Part shown: piece after piece, positions 34,196 to 42,313 of the stretch
How the letters are laid out: every line of letters begins with the position of its first letter
Numbering within the stretch: position 1 is the first letter of the stretch
Source: DATFKA01 sp042095835
GTDB lineage: Bacteria; Bacteroidota; Bacteroidia; Chitinophagales; Saprospiraceae
Assembly (NCBI GenBank): GCA_042095835.1
Contig: JBELML010000007.1
Span: 31,072-95,071, forward strand
Length of the DNA: 64,000 bases
Direction of reading: 5' to 3'
Made by a program: the position numbers and the translations under genes
Notes under the pieces: generated by a model
The model's input: the letters and a program-made list of their open reading frames with translations, nothing else
What the model was told of the DNA's origin: nothing
Databases searched by the model: none

Positions 34196-34224
34196 AGAGC
34201 CATCCTGAATTTCAGAATGGCTCT
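34196..34224 (-). terminator. hairpin between sigma factor gene and mutY
   Basis: AGAGCCATCCTGAA (34196-34209) and TTCAGAATGGCTCT (34211-34224) pair over 13 of 14 positions. Read on the minus strand the stem is followed by TCTGTTG, a weak T-run. It lies 77 bases after the sigma factor stop and just before the mutY start, so it probably ends the sigma transcript. Confidence 0.6.
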
Positions 34225-34300
34225 TATATGTAATCAATCATTTTTACCTATCGAAAGGTAGAAACTAATCACTTTTATCAAAAATTAAACGATGTCTTTT

Positions 34301-34828
34301 TTATCTACGGTTGAGTGTCAAGTTCTTGTATCTGTTACCGATCAAGGCTTTTAACTCTTTACGTGCGAAGAAGATTCTGCTCTTCACTGTTCCAAGTGGA
34401 AGGTCCAATTGATCAGCAATTTCTTGGTATTTGAAGCCTTGGTAGTGCATCAAGAAGGGAATCTTGATACTATTGTCCAGCTCTTCTACCATTTTTATCA
34501 ATTCTTTCATCATGATATTCGATTCTGCTTGGTTATTTATGGTTACACTACCGGAGTTGATATAATACAGATTCTCGGTAGAGTCCATTATTGTATTGGC
34601 TTTGGTTTTCTTGCGATAGTTGTTGATGAAGATGTTTTTCATGATGGTAAAGAGCCATGCTTTAAAGTTGGTACCAGCGCGGAATTTATCCTGGTTGGTA
34701 ATCGCTCTGAAAGCTGTTTCTTGGTACAAATCTTTTGCATCTTCTACGTTTTTCGTAAGGTTGTAGGCAAAGGCATGTAGTACAGATGACATGCCTTCTA
34801 ATTTTGTCTGAAATTCTAACTGTGACAT
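34301..34828 (-). CDS. ECF-type RNA polymerase sigma factor
   Basis: The 175-residue protein has region 2 (LHAFAYNLTKNVEDAKDLYQ, NFKAWLFTIMKNIFINNYRK) and region 4 (HYQGFKYQEIADQLDLPLGT, VKSRIFFARKELKALIG) of extracytoplasmic-function sigma factors. A linker rich in Asn/Glu joins them. It directs core RNA polymerase to a specific promoter set. No anti-sigma factor gene is adjacent: the downstream neighbour is mutY and the upstream 481 bases are non-coding. That makes it unlike the FecI/FecR pairs of Bacteroidota and more like the stand-alone housekeeping-type ECF sigma factors of this phylum. Confidence 0.93.
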   Translation of the reverse strand: MSQLEFQTKLEGMSSVLHAFAYNLTKNVEDAKDLYQETAFRAITNQDKFRAGTNFKAWLFTIMKNIFINNYRKKTKANTIMDSTENLYYINSGSVTINNQAESNIMMKELIKMVEELDNSIKIPFLMHYQGFKYQEIADQLDLPLGTVKSRIFFARKELKALIGNRYKNLTLNRR

Positions 34829-34880
34829 TGTTGAAGTGATTTGTTTAATGTTTGAAAACTTGTGTAGTTTCTTGTTGAAT

Positions 34881-34911
34881 CAAAAGTAAACAAAAGTTAA
34901 ACAAAAACCAA
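34881..34911 (-). promoter_or_regulatory. Bacteroidota-type promoter of the ECF sigma gene
   Basis: Read on the minus strand, TTG (34909-34911) is followed after 20 bases by TACTTTTG (34881-34888), which matches the Bacteroidota -33 TTG / -7 TAnnTTTG pattern. The transcript would start about 45 bases before the sigma factor ATG at 34828. Confidence 0.45.
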
Positions 34912-35309
34912 CCGTTTAAGCCCTGTGAATTCATTTTTCTACATCTATTTTTTGTAAAAATTTCGTAATTGTCTGACTTTTAGATGATTACGAAAAGTAT
35001 GAATTTTTCTATTTGTACTTTATTTTCAAAAATATTTGAAAGTTAAACACTTCCTGTTTAGGCTTTGGTATAAAATTAAGCAAAATAGATCAACAAACTG
35101 CAGGTGATAAGTATGAAAACAGGGAATAAGAATCAAAGTGTTGAAGTATTTGTATGAAGTCTCGCTCAACTTGGCGTGAACAATTTTGAAACACTATAGT
35201 ACAAATACGGTCAAATCGGAGATCAAGAGAGGGTGAGACCAAGGACCTAGCTAGTCATAGCGCCCATTTGCCTAGGAAAACTCAAATCTAATAGTCTCAA
35301 AATCCGCTC
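34912..35309. other. intergenic region, no gene seen
   Basis: These 398 bases lie between the ECF sigma promoter and the end of the lptF/G gene. The part next to the sigma gene is AT-rich. The segment 35100-35300 has a more mixed composition (GAGAGGGTGAGACCAAGG near 35226) and could hold a small RNA or terminator of the lptF/G transcript, but I see no strong stem or recognisable RNA family. Confidence 0.4.
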
Positions 35310-36398
35310 TTATTTCTGGGCTCTACTGACCAAATAGGCTGCAATCAATGCAAAGACCATATTCGGGAACCATACACCTACTAATACAGGTATGGTCTCG
35401 CCAGAAGCAAAGACGGTGGCGAAGCGGGATAAGAATATAAATAAGGCACCAATACCAATGCCAATAGCGAGGTGTAATCCAATGCCCCCTCTTACCTTTC
35501 TTGCTGCAATGGCTACACCAATCAAAGTAAGAATGAATATGGTCACTGGCTCGGCACTACGCCGATTGAGCTCCAATTCATATTTGCGGATATTACTGGC
35601 TCCTCTCGCCCTTAGTTTTTTAATATAGGTGAGTAGCTCGGGCGTAGTCATCATATTTTGCTGATCGGAGTAGTCGATGAAATCAGAAGGAGAGAGATTA
35701 ATGCTTGTATCAATGACTTCTCCCTTTCCAATAAAGATACTTTCATCTGGACCATTGAAATGGCGGAGTTCATAATTTCTCAATCGCCATTGCTGCTCTT
35801 CAGGAATCCATTCCATGCGATCAGACTTTAGTAAGGCGATCATTTCATTATTGGCGAATTGCTCTAATCGTACGTTGAGGCCGGTGCTATCTCTCTTGCG
35901 ATAGTTGCGGATAAATACCTTGGCATCTGGGGCAATAAAGAGATGAACATTTCGGTACCTGCCTTTTTCCTCATTGGTATCAATATAGGTGTAAATAAAA
36001 TTGAGCATCCGTTTATTCCCATTGGGGATTAGCCAATGGCTACAAAAGAGATAGATGACCGTCAGAATAGAGGCCGCAATCAAATAAGGCCTTAATAGCC
36101 TAGTAAAACTCACACCCGCATTCAGGATAGATATGATTTCAGAATTAGAAGCCATCCTGGAAGTGAAAAAGATGACGGCAATCAAGGTGAATAGAGGCCA
36201 CAAAAGCCCTGCTATAAACAGCATGAAATTGAGAAAGTAATCGAAAATGATTTCTCGGTTGGTCATCTCGCCATCAATAAACTTACCCACCTTTTCACTG
36301 AAATCGATAATACCACCTACCATTAGTAAGATGAGTAGCGTAAAGAAAAAGGTCGAAAGAAATTTGTTGATGATGTACCGATCGAGTTTTTTGATCAT
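35310..36398 (-). CDS. LptF/LptG (YjgP/YjgQ) family LPS transport permease
   Basis: Read from MIKKLDRYIINKFLSTFFFT at 36398, the protein has 362 residues. It has three N-terminal membrane helices, a large periplasmic jellyroll-like domain (residues ~150-280, KVFIRNYRKRD and LRNYELRHFNG), and three C-terminal helices ending LVGVWFPNMVFALIAAYLV. It forms the membrane part of the ABC exporter that extracts lipopolysaccharide from the inner membrane. LptF and LptG cannot be separated on sequence here. The start codon lies 2 bases after the tgt stop, and the gene closes the rodA-tgt-lptF/G run. An ATG 15 codons upstream would overlap tgt and adds no homology. Confidence 0.9.
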   Translation of the reverse strand: MIKKLDRYIINKFLSTFFFTLLILLMVGGIIDFSEKVGKFIDGEMTNREIIFDYFLNFMLFIAGLLWPLFTLIAVIFFTSRMASNSEIISILNAGVSFTRLLRPYLIAASILTVIYLFCSHWLIPNGNKRMLNFIYTYIDTNEEKGRYRNVHLFIAPDAKVFIRNYRKRDSTGLNVRLEQFANNEMIALLKSDRMEWIPEEQQWRLRNYELRHFNGPDESIFIGKGEVIDTSINLSPSDFIDYSDQQNMMTTPELLTYIKKLRARGASNIRKYELELNRRSAEPVTIFILTLIGVAIAARKVRGGIGLHLAIGIGIGALFIFLSRFATVFASGETIPVLVGVWFPNMVFALIAAYLVSRAQK

Positions 36399-36400
36399 AA

Positions 36401-37534
36401 TCAAAGTCGTGTTTCTAATTTGGGGACCATACTGTTTTTCCAAGCTAGGAAATCTCCTGCTAAAATATGTTTTCTAGCCTCTCCCATCAACCATAGGTAG
36501 AAGCTTAAATTGTGGACACTGGCAATCTGGGCTGCCAGCATTTCTTTACTTATAATAAGGTGCCGCAAATAAGCCTTACTAAAATTCCTACTCATAGGAC
36601 TTGTACTGTGCTCATCAATCGGACTGAAATCTGCTTTCCATTTGGCATTTTTCATATTGAGTATACCTTCTGCTGTGTAGAGCATACCATGCCGGGCATT
36701 GCGAGTAGGTAATACACAATCGAACATATCGATTCCCAAGGCGATACATTCCAAAAGGTTAGCCGGAGTGCCTACCCCCATTAAGTAACGGGGTTTGTCT
36801 TTAGGTAGTATGCCACATACCAGCTCGGTCATCTCATACATCTCTTCTGCGGGCTCCCCTACGGATAAGCCACCGATGGCATTGGCTGGTCGATCAAAAC
36901 TGCTGATGACTTCTGCGGATATTTTTCTAAGATCACGGTAGGTGCTACCCTGCACGATTGGAAAAAGGGTTTGCTCATAATCATAGAGTGGATCTGTCTG
37001 ATCAAAATGATCGGTACAGCGCTTGAGCCAGCGATGCGTCAGCTCCATCGACTTTTTAGCGTAATCATAAGGGCAGGGATAAGGCGTACACTCATCGAAG
37101 GCCATGATGATATCGGCTCCAATAACCCGCTGGATGTCGATGGCGATTTCAGGGCTAAAAAACTGTCTGGAACCATCAATGTGAGATTGGAAGGTGACAC
37201 CTTCCTCTTTTATTTTTCGATTATTACTTAAAGAGTAGACTTGATAGCCGCCGCTATCGGTTAGCATAGGACGATCCCAGGAAATAAATCGATGAAGACC
37301 ACCAATCTGCTGTATGATGTCGATACCTGGCCTCAAGTATAAATGATAAGTATTGCCTAATATAATCTGTGCCTTGATGACCGACTCTAGTTCTTGTTGT
37401 TGTACACCCTTTACACTGCCTACAGTACCCACCGGCATAAAGATTGGTGTCTGGATGGCTCCGTGATCTGTCTCAATTAATCCTGCCCGAGCTGAGGACT
37501 GCGCATCTGTGTTGTCAATTGAAAATTTGAACAT
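36401..37534 (-). CDS. tgt: queuine tRNA-ribosyltransferase (tRNA-guanine transglycosylase)
   Basis: The 377-residue protein matches bacterial TGT: GLIETDHGAIQTPIFMPVGT at the front, LGNTYHLYLRPG, the catalytic MLTDSGGYQVYSL, GGLSVGEPAEEMY and the nucleophile segment MFDCVLPTRNARHG. It exchanges guanine 34 for preQ1 in GUN-anticodon tRNAs. The C-terminal zinc site usually reads CxCxxC followed by a distant His; here the region is HSTSPMSRNFSKAYLRHLI, without the cysteines, while the distal His in SVHNLSFYLWL remains. I believe related Bacteroidota proteins also lack the ligands, so this may be a lineage trait. rodA lies 4 bases upstream and lptF/G 2 bases downstream. Confidence 0.95.
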   Translation of the reverse strand: MFKFSIDNTDAQSSARAGLIETDHGAIQTPIFMPVGTVGSVKGVQQQELESVIKAQIILGNTYHLYLRPGIDIIQQIGGLHRFISWDRPMLTDSGGYQVYSLSNNRKIKEEGVTFQSHIDGSRQFFSPEIAIDIQRVIGADIIMAFDECTPYPCPYDYAKKSMELTHRWLKRCTDHFDQTDPLYDYEQTLFPIVQGSTYRDLRKISAEVISSFDRPANAIGGLSVGEPAEEMYEMTELVCGILPKDKPRYLMGVGTPANLLECIALGIDMFDCVLPTRNARHGMLYTAEGILNMKNAKWKADFSPIDEHSTSPMSRNFSKAYLRHLIISKEMLAAQIASVHNLSFYLWLMGEARKHILAGDFLAWKNSMVPKLETRL

Positions 37535-37538
37535 ACAA

Positions 37539-38957
37539 TTATATTTGATAGCGTTTGCTATCTAATTTCAAAAGTACCCCTATCATAATTGTGAAGCCTA
37601 ATAAAGCGGTCCCACCTCTACTGATGAAGGGCAATGGAATACCCACAACGGGCATTATACCCATTGTCATACCAATATTAATGAAGACGTGGATGAAAAG
37701 GATTCCAACAAGTGAATAAGCATATACTCTTGAAAAAGTAGAGCGTTGTCGCTCCGCAATTTTTATAATACTCAATAAAAAATAAAGGAAAAGACCAATC
37801 ACCAAAACCATACCTATGAAACCCTGCTCTTCTCCTACCGCACTGATGATGAAATCAGTAGACTGCGCAGGTACATAATTCAAGCGCGTAATGGTGCCAT
37901 TCATAAATCCTTGCCCTTCTAAGCCCCCTGCGCTGATGGCCATTTTTGACTGTATCAAATTATAGCCGGCGCCCATCGGGTTACTTTTTGAAGGATGTAA
38001 CCACACCGATATACGATCAATTTGGTGCGGGGGCAAGAGTTTCTGATAATAGATATAATTCGAAGTAAAAGCCAGTAAGCTACCCAATGCAATAGATCCA
38101 CCTAATACGACCGGCAGCTGGATGTTTTTCTTATCTCTACTATAAAAATAGGCAAGTGTCAAAAAACCTGCACCAAATAAATACAATGCTAAATTTATAT
38201 CGAGTTTTCCTTCATAGCTCAGTCCCCAAATTGTAATACTGGCTATCAGTAGGCCTACAAAATACCATCGAGTACGTTTAGTCGTCATTTCGGCACCTAA
38301 CCAAATACAACTTATACTCAGTAGTAAAATCCACAAAAAGCGATAGTCCTCGTATAAAATACCTATAATCAGCATAGCCACTACAAAACCTCCTAGGATA
38401 TAATAAACCGAATTAAGCCCTTGCCGATAAAGCACAAGCAAGAATGATAAGAATACGATTGCCGAACCTGTATCTGGTTGTAATTGGATCAAAAAAATAG
38501 GCACTAGTATCAAGCCTCCGGCGACCAGTTGGTCACGTGTTGTTTTTAAATTAACGCCAGCAGTGCTCAGGTAGGCAGCCATCGCTAGAGCCGTGCCAAA
38601 TTTAGCAAACTCAGATGGCTGAAGGGTGAATCCCGCTATGGAATACCAAGAGAGCTGGCCCTTGATTCGAACCCCAAAGATAAGTACCCCTACCAGCCCC
38701 AAAAGGGTCAAAGCATATATCGGATAAGCAAAAGTTTGCCAAAATTTCCAATCTAAAGTCATAGTGACGGCAAAAGCAGCAAAGGAAATGGCGGTCCAAA
38801 GGAGTTGCTTACCTGCGGGAGAGGATAGAGAAAGCACGGTTTGACCTTCTTGATAGGTGGTAGAGTAGACCATAGTCCAGCCTAGCATGACTAAAGCCAA
38901 GTACAAAGAAAAAGTAACCCAATCTATATTCCGATCAATCCCTCGCCGGTTCAGCAT
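37539..38957 (-). CDS. rodA: RodA peptidoglycan glycosyltransferase (SEDS family)
   Basis: The 472-residue protein is a SEDS protein with about ten membrane helices. Family landmarks are FTLQPSEFAKFGTALAMAAY, LQPDTGSAIVF, the catalytic-loop segment NPMGAGYNLIQSKMAISAGG, the STDFIISAVGEEQGFIG motif, and the end GIPLPFISRGGTALLGFTIM. The RodA type fits better than FtsW because of its neighbours and the absence of division genes. It is longer than proteobacterial RodA, with extra hydrophobic segments near residues 190-300. It polymerises glycan strands during cell elongation. The tgt gene follows after 4 bases, and the SPOR protein gene is 62 bases upstream. Confidence 0.93.
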   Translation of the reverse strand: MLNRRGIDRNIDWVTFSLYLALVMLGWTMVYSTTYQEGQTVLSLSSPAGKQLLWTAISFAAFAVTMTLDWKFWQTFAYPIYALTLLGLVGVLIFGVRIKGQLSWYSIAGFTLQPSEFAKFGTALAMAAYLSTAGVNLKTTRDQLVAGGLILVPIFLIQLQPDTGSAIVFLSFLLVLYRQGLNSVYYILGGFVVAMLIIGILYEDYRFLWILLLSISCIWLGAEMTTKRTRWYFVGLLIASITIWGLSYEGKLDINLALYLFGAGFLTLAYFYSRDKKNIQLPVVLGGSIALGSLLAFTSNYIYYQKLLPPHQIDRISVWLHPSKSNPMGAGYNLIQSKMAISAGGLEGQGFMNGTITRLNYVPAQSTDFIISAVGEEQGFIGMVLVIGLFLYFLLSIIKIAERQRSTFSRVYAYSLVGILFIHVFINIGMTMGIMPVVGIPLPFISRGGTALLGFTIMIGVLLKLDSKRYQI

Positions 38958-39019
38958 GTCTTTGTATTCAATACGCTAATGGACTAGACTGTACTTCGCG
39001 TAGAGTCTTGCCTCTATCC

Positions 39020-39424
39020 TTATAAACCAATGATTTCGCTAGCCGATAATCTGGTATCTCTAGTAGGGATGCAGCCAGGGTAGTATTTGCGCAATAAATG
39101 CTGAAGACGCAAAGCTTCCAGGCGCGAGCCAAAAGCTCCAGCCCGCAACCGATAATAAGGACGGTTGTGTACCCAACTAGTAGATAGATAAGGATAACGA
39201 ATCTTGAGAGAAGAACGTACAGATTCTAGTTTTTGTCTATCGGTTGTAGAAATTACCTGTACGCGCCAGCCTTCTACATACGGCTTCGAAGTGTTGATAG
39301 AGACAAACTGTTCTACAATCTGCTCTATTTCAAAATCTTCGTTGATGGTGATGTTTTGGCCTTGCATCGTACTACAGGCTATCACCATAACTAAAAAGAA
39401 TAAATATCCGGATCTTAACATCAT
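39020..39424 (-). CDS. exported SPOR domain protein
   Basis: The 134-residue protein has a signal peptide (residues 1-22, with the core YLFFLVMVIACSTMQ) and a C-terminal SPOR domain: EGWRVQVISTTDRQKLESVR, YLSTSWVHNRPYYRLRAGAF and LEALRLQHLLRKYYPG. SPOR domains bind peptidoglycan stripped of stem peptides and target proteins to remodelling sites. The cysteine in VIACS could also act as a lipobox. The gene lies between the Pycsar-like gene (43 bases upstream) and rodA (62 bases downstream), consistent with a cell-wall function of the whole run. Two adjacent ATG codons make the exact start ambiguous by one residue. Confidence 0.88.
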   Translation of the reverse strand: MMLRSGYLFFLVMVIACSTMQGQNITINEDFEIEQIVEQFVSINTSKPYVEGWRVQVISTTDRQKLESVRSSLKIRYPYLSTSWVHNRPYYRLRAGAFGSRLEALRLQHLLRKYYPGCIPTRDTRLSASEIIGL

Positions 39425-39467
39425 TTATGAAGACTTTTGAGACACAAAGATACGCTAATTTAATTTT

Positions 39468-40658
39468 CTAGGGAATCAAAAAAAGGATCGCTAAAAATGC
39501 AAGCACCGTTCCTATGAAACCGACCATGAAAATATTGTAAGCTATCTTGAGATAGCGATATTTTTTATCGAGTACTTTACCAAGATAATACAGGTCGCGT
39601 ACCATATTACCATACAAGGCTTGCTCATCTTTCAGGACTTGATCCATTGCCGTCTCAAAATCATCTAAGGACAATTGTACAAAGTTGCCAAAGAAGATAA
39701 TATTTCTTTTGAGGCCACTTGCTTGTCGGGTGATTTTTGGTCTGGAAGCTAATACCGCAAAAATCAAGGAGCTCAAGCCCGTTACTAAAAATAAGATGAC
39801 AGGTAAAAGAATTTTAGGTTGATTGATACCAATATTGCGATAAGAAAGAAAGGTGATAAGTACGGAGATCAAGATCGCGTTGACGCTAATCATGATATTC
39901 GCCTTGTTGTCGGCAATAGCACTCAGGTTGATATGGTTGCGGTAGTTGGTGCGGAAGAAGGTCTGCGCACCCCTGAGCGGAACACCATTCTCCAATTGTT
40001 GGAAGGGTGCCTCAGTAGAAAGGCGCTGCTGTTTTTTGCGTTTTTTCTTTTCCTGTTCGTCGATTTGGATCAATAATTGGCCCAGTGTTGATTCAAATTG
40101 AATTTTTGCTGGCGCAGTATACAGCTGTATCTCGGATAATTGATTTTTTAAAAAAGTTAGCCATTCTTGATCTTCAAATTGGCGAATACCTTGTAGCTCC
40201 CATTCCTTTCTGAGGAGTTTCATCCTGGTTTCATAGTTGGGTAGAAAAGCGGCGATTGTGCTGGCATCTGCTACTATTTGTTCGCAGATGTCGATTACTT
40301 TTCTTTGCAGGCTGATGACTTGCATACAATTGACGACCTGCTTTCGCAAAGCTTCGGAGCTATTCGTCTGTTTAAAAAAAAGTCCAAGTTCGCGGATAGA
40401 TTGCTGGGTCGCATGCTCATAATTGACCACACAGCCCATATTCAGAAACCAACAGCTTAATTCAATCACTTCTCTTTGTAGCTCCGTCAAGGGATGGGCA
40501 GCGGCCAGCTGATTGGCCACCTCTACACGCCGAAATGCAAGCGCATAATTATGGAAGACAAGGCTACCATTCTTATGCTGATTATATAGACCTAAAACAT
40601 AGGCGCTTGCCTGTTTTAGAATAGCTGATTTACTATCTTGTTCTTGATTTGAGTCCAT
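39468..40658 (-). CDS. Pycsar effector-like membrane protein with degenerate HD domain
   Basis: The 396-residue protein has two parts. The N-terminal ~200 residues look like an HD-type hydrolase bundle: FHNYALAFRRVEVANQLAA keeps the first His, but the signature HD is replaced (SCWFLNMGCVVNYEHATQQS has Leu-Asn), so phosphodiesterase activity is doubtful. After a basic linker (KKRKKQQR near residue 205), the C-terminal half matches the Pycsar effector transmembrane (PycTM/DUF5706) domain: YRNHINLSAIADNKANIMIS, two adjacent helices (residues ~250-302), a cytoplasmic helix (QLSLDDFETAMDQVLKDEQ) and a last helix at 370-395. PycTM proteins permeabilise the inner membrane when cCMP or cUMP is made. 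No pyrimidine cyclase gene is adjacent. It is the first gene of the SPOR-rodA-tgt-lptF/G run. Confidence 0.85.
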   Translation of the reverse strand: MDSNQEQDSKSAILKQASAYVLGLYNQHKNGSLVFHNYALAFRRVEVANQLAAAHPLTELQREVIELSCWFLNMGCVVNYEHATQQSIRELGLFFKQTNSSEALRKQVVNCMQVISLQRKVIDICEQIVADASTIAAFLPNYETRMKLLRKEWELQGIRQFEDQEWLTFLKNQLSEIQLYTAPAKIQFESTLGQLLIQIDEQEKKKRKKQQRLSTEAPFQQLENGVPLRGAQTFFRTNYRNHINLSAIADNKANIMISVNAILISVLITFLSYRNIGINQPKILLPVILFLVTGLSSLIFAVLASRPKITRQASGLKRNIIFFGNFVQLSLDDFETAMDQVLKDEQALYGNMVRDLYYLGKVLDKKYRYLKIAYNIFMVGFIGTVLAFLAILFLIP

Positions 40659-40766
40659 AGTAGAGGGTGTTCCCCAAAAGTAGCACCTGAAAGAATTTAC
40701 AAAATAAACGCCTGGAGAAAATTAGTTTTGTCTCCAAACCGTTTCAAAAGTACATAATTATATATA

Positions 40767-42308
40767 ATGAAGCGCCCAAGCCGATTACGCTATTTAATAC
40801 TATGCTTTTGCTGTTGGTCCTGTATTGATTTTACAGAGCTAGAAGACCTTGATGGTGGCAACTATCAACCTAGCTTGGCAATACCTGTGCTGGATTCTGA
40901 TATCACGCTGGGACAGATTCTGGAAAGCTATGAATCTGCAAATACGATCGAGATCGATTCGGATGGCTTAATCCATTTTATTTATAAAACGGATTTCCTA
41001 TCTAGAAAGGCAGAAGATATCTTCTCGGATATCTCTGGGTTTCTACCCGAAACTATACCAGTACTCAGCAATAATTTGAGTGTGCCGCTAGATGCTTTGG
41101 GCGATTTTGATATAGACCAATTGGATTTTAAATCGGGTGATTTTACTTATAATTTGTTGAACACCACCGATCGAGCATTTGATTTAGATTTTGTTTTTAC
41201 GAGTGTAGTCGATGCAGAGGGTAATCCCTTTACCTTCACAGTGAGCTTACCTGCATATAGCGGATCTGGTGCTTTCCCACGTGCGAATAACCAAGACGCT
41301 CCCCTCGATTTGAGTGGTTATTTTCTGATACCCAATGATAACCGTATCGAATTAGAGTATACAACTCGTGATGCCAACGGTGATTTTGTGGTGCCTTCTA
41401 GTTTTTTTATAGGCTTACAAAATTTAGAGTTTTCTTATGCCGAAGGTTATCTCGGTACCTTGCCTTTTGAAGGAGGTCAAGACTCGGTAGCTATTGATTT
41501 CTTTGATGATTTTGTTGATGGCCGCATCACTTTTGAAGATCCTAAAGTGACTTTTGCAGTTGAAAATAGCTTTGGGGTGCCCACTCGGGCGATTGTTAAT
41601 TCTTTTATTGTAGCGACGGTAGATGGTCAAAGATTACAGGTAGTATCGACGGCTATTGACGATGGGATTGATTTCCCCTTTCCTAGTTTAGACCAGATGG
41701 GACAGGTGGCCTTAGACAGTTTTGTATTCGATCAGTCGAATTCCAACTTGGTCAACTTGTTGGCCGAGGGGCCGATCTTAGTGGCCTATGATGTCGATGC
41801 TATAATCAACCCGGATATGGATGCCTCTATTCGAGGCTTTGTGACAGACAGTTCTTTTTATAATGTCCAGATGATTGTGGACTTGCCTTTATTTGGCCAG
41901 GCAACTACTTTTACTATTACAGATACGCTCGACTTTGAACTTGGCGAAGATTTAGAGGACTTAAGTAGCCTTGAATTAAAAGTAATTACAGAAAATGAGC
42001 TAGGTGTAACGGTTACTACACAGGTCTATTTTATGGACGAGAGTGGTAGTCTATTAGACTCTTTGTATCAGCCCAATCCACAAGTGATTGCAGGTGCTCC
42101 GGTAGATGCTACTGGTCTAAATACAGGTACCGCCATACAGACGGATATCGTCCTACTAGACTCTACTAGATTGGATCGTATTCAGACGAGTACACAGCTC
42201 TTATTATCTGCTGGTTTTTCTACAGAAGACAATCTCGGACAGTCTGTAAAAGTGATCGATACCCAAAAAATCAATGTAAAAATAGGTGCAATAGCTACCT
42301 TGAAATAA
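40767..42308 (+). CDS. lipoprotein of unknown function, partner of DUF5723 barrel
   Basis: The 513-residue protein has a lipobox signal (YLILCFCCWSC, lipidated Cys19). It is followed by an acidic, beta-rich exported region with repeated strand patterns such as QPSLAIPVLDSDITLGQILE, FIGLQNLEFSYAEGYLG and TTFTITDTLDFELGEDLEDL. I do not recognise a named domain. The stop lies 5 bases before the DUF5723 barrel gene, so the two are an operon and probably a complex of a surface or periplasmic lipoprotein with an outer-membrane barrel. A TAGTTTTG at 40723-40730 is a possible -7 element, but I see no convincing -33 box. The gene is divergent from the Pycsar-like gene. Confidence 0.75.
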   Translation: MKRPSRLRYLILCFCCWSCIDFTELEDLDGGNYQPSLAIPVLDSDITLGQILESYESANTIEIDSDGLIHFIYKTDFLSRKAEDIFSDISGFLPETIPVLSNNLSVPLDALGDFDIDQLDFKSGDFTYNLLNTTDRAFDLDFVFTSVVDAEGNPFTFTVSLPAYSGSGAFPRANNQDAPLDLSGYFLIPNDNRIELEYTTRDANGDFVVPSSFFIGLQNLEFSYAEGYLGTLPFEGGQDSVAIDFFDDFVDGRITFEDPKVTFAVENSFGVPTRAIVNSFIVATVDGQRLQVVSTAIDDGIDFPFPSLDQMGQVALDSFVFDQSNSNLVNLLAEGPILVAYDVDAIINPDMDASIRGFVTDSSFYNVQMIVDLPLFGQATTFTITDTLDFELGEDLEDLSSLELKVITENELGVTVTTQVYFMDESGSLLDSLYQPNPQVIAGAPVDATGLNTGTAIQTDIVLLDSTRLDRIQTSTQLLLSAGFSTEDNLGQSVKVIDTQKINVKIGAIATLK

Positions 42309-42313
42309 TACTT

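Noticed and set aside
35100..35300. Small RNA gene (SRP RNA, RNase P or tmRNA fragment)
   Set aside because: Composition differs from the AT-rich surroundings, but I cannot find the conserved cores or stable stems of these RNAs.
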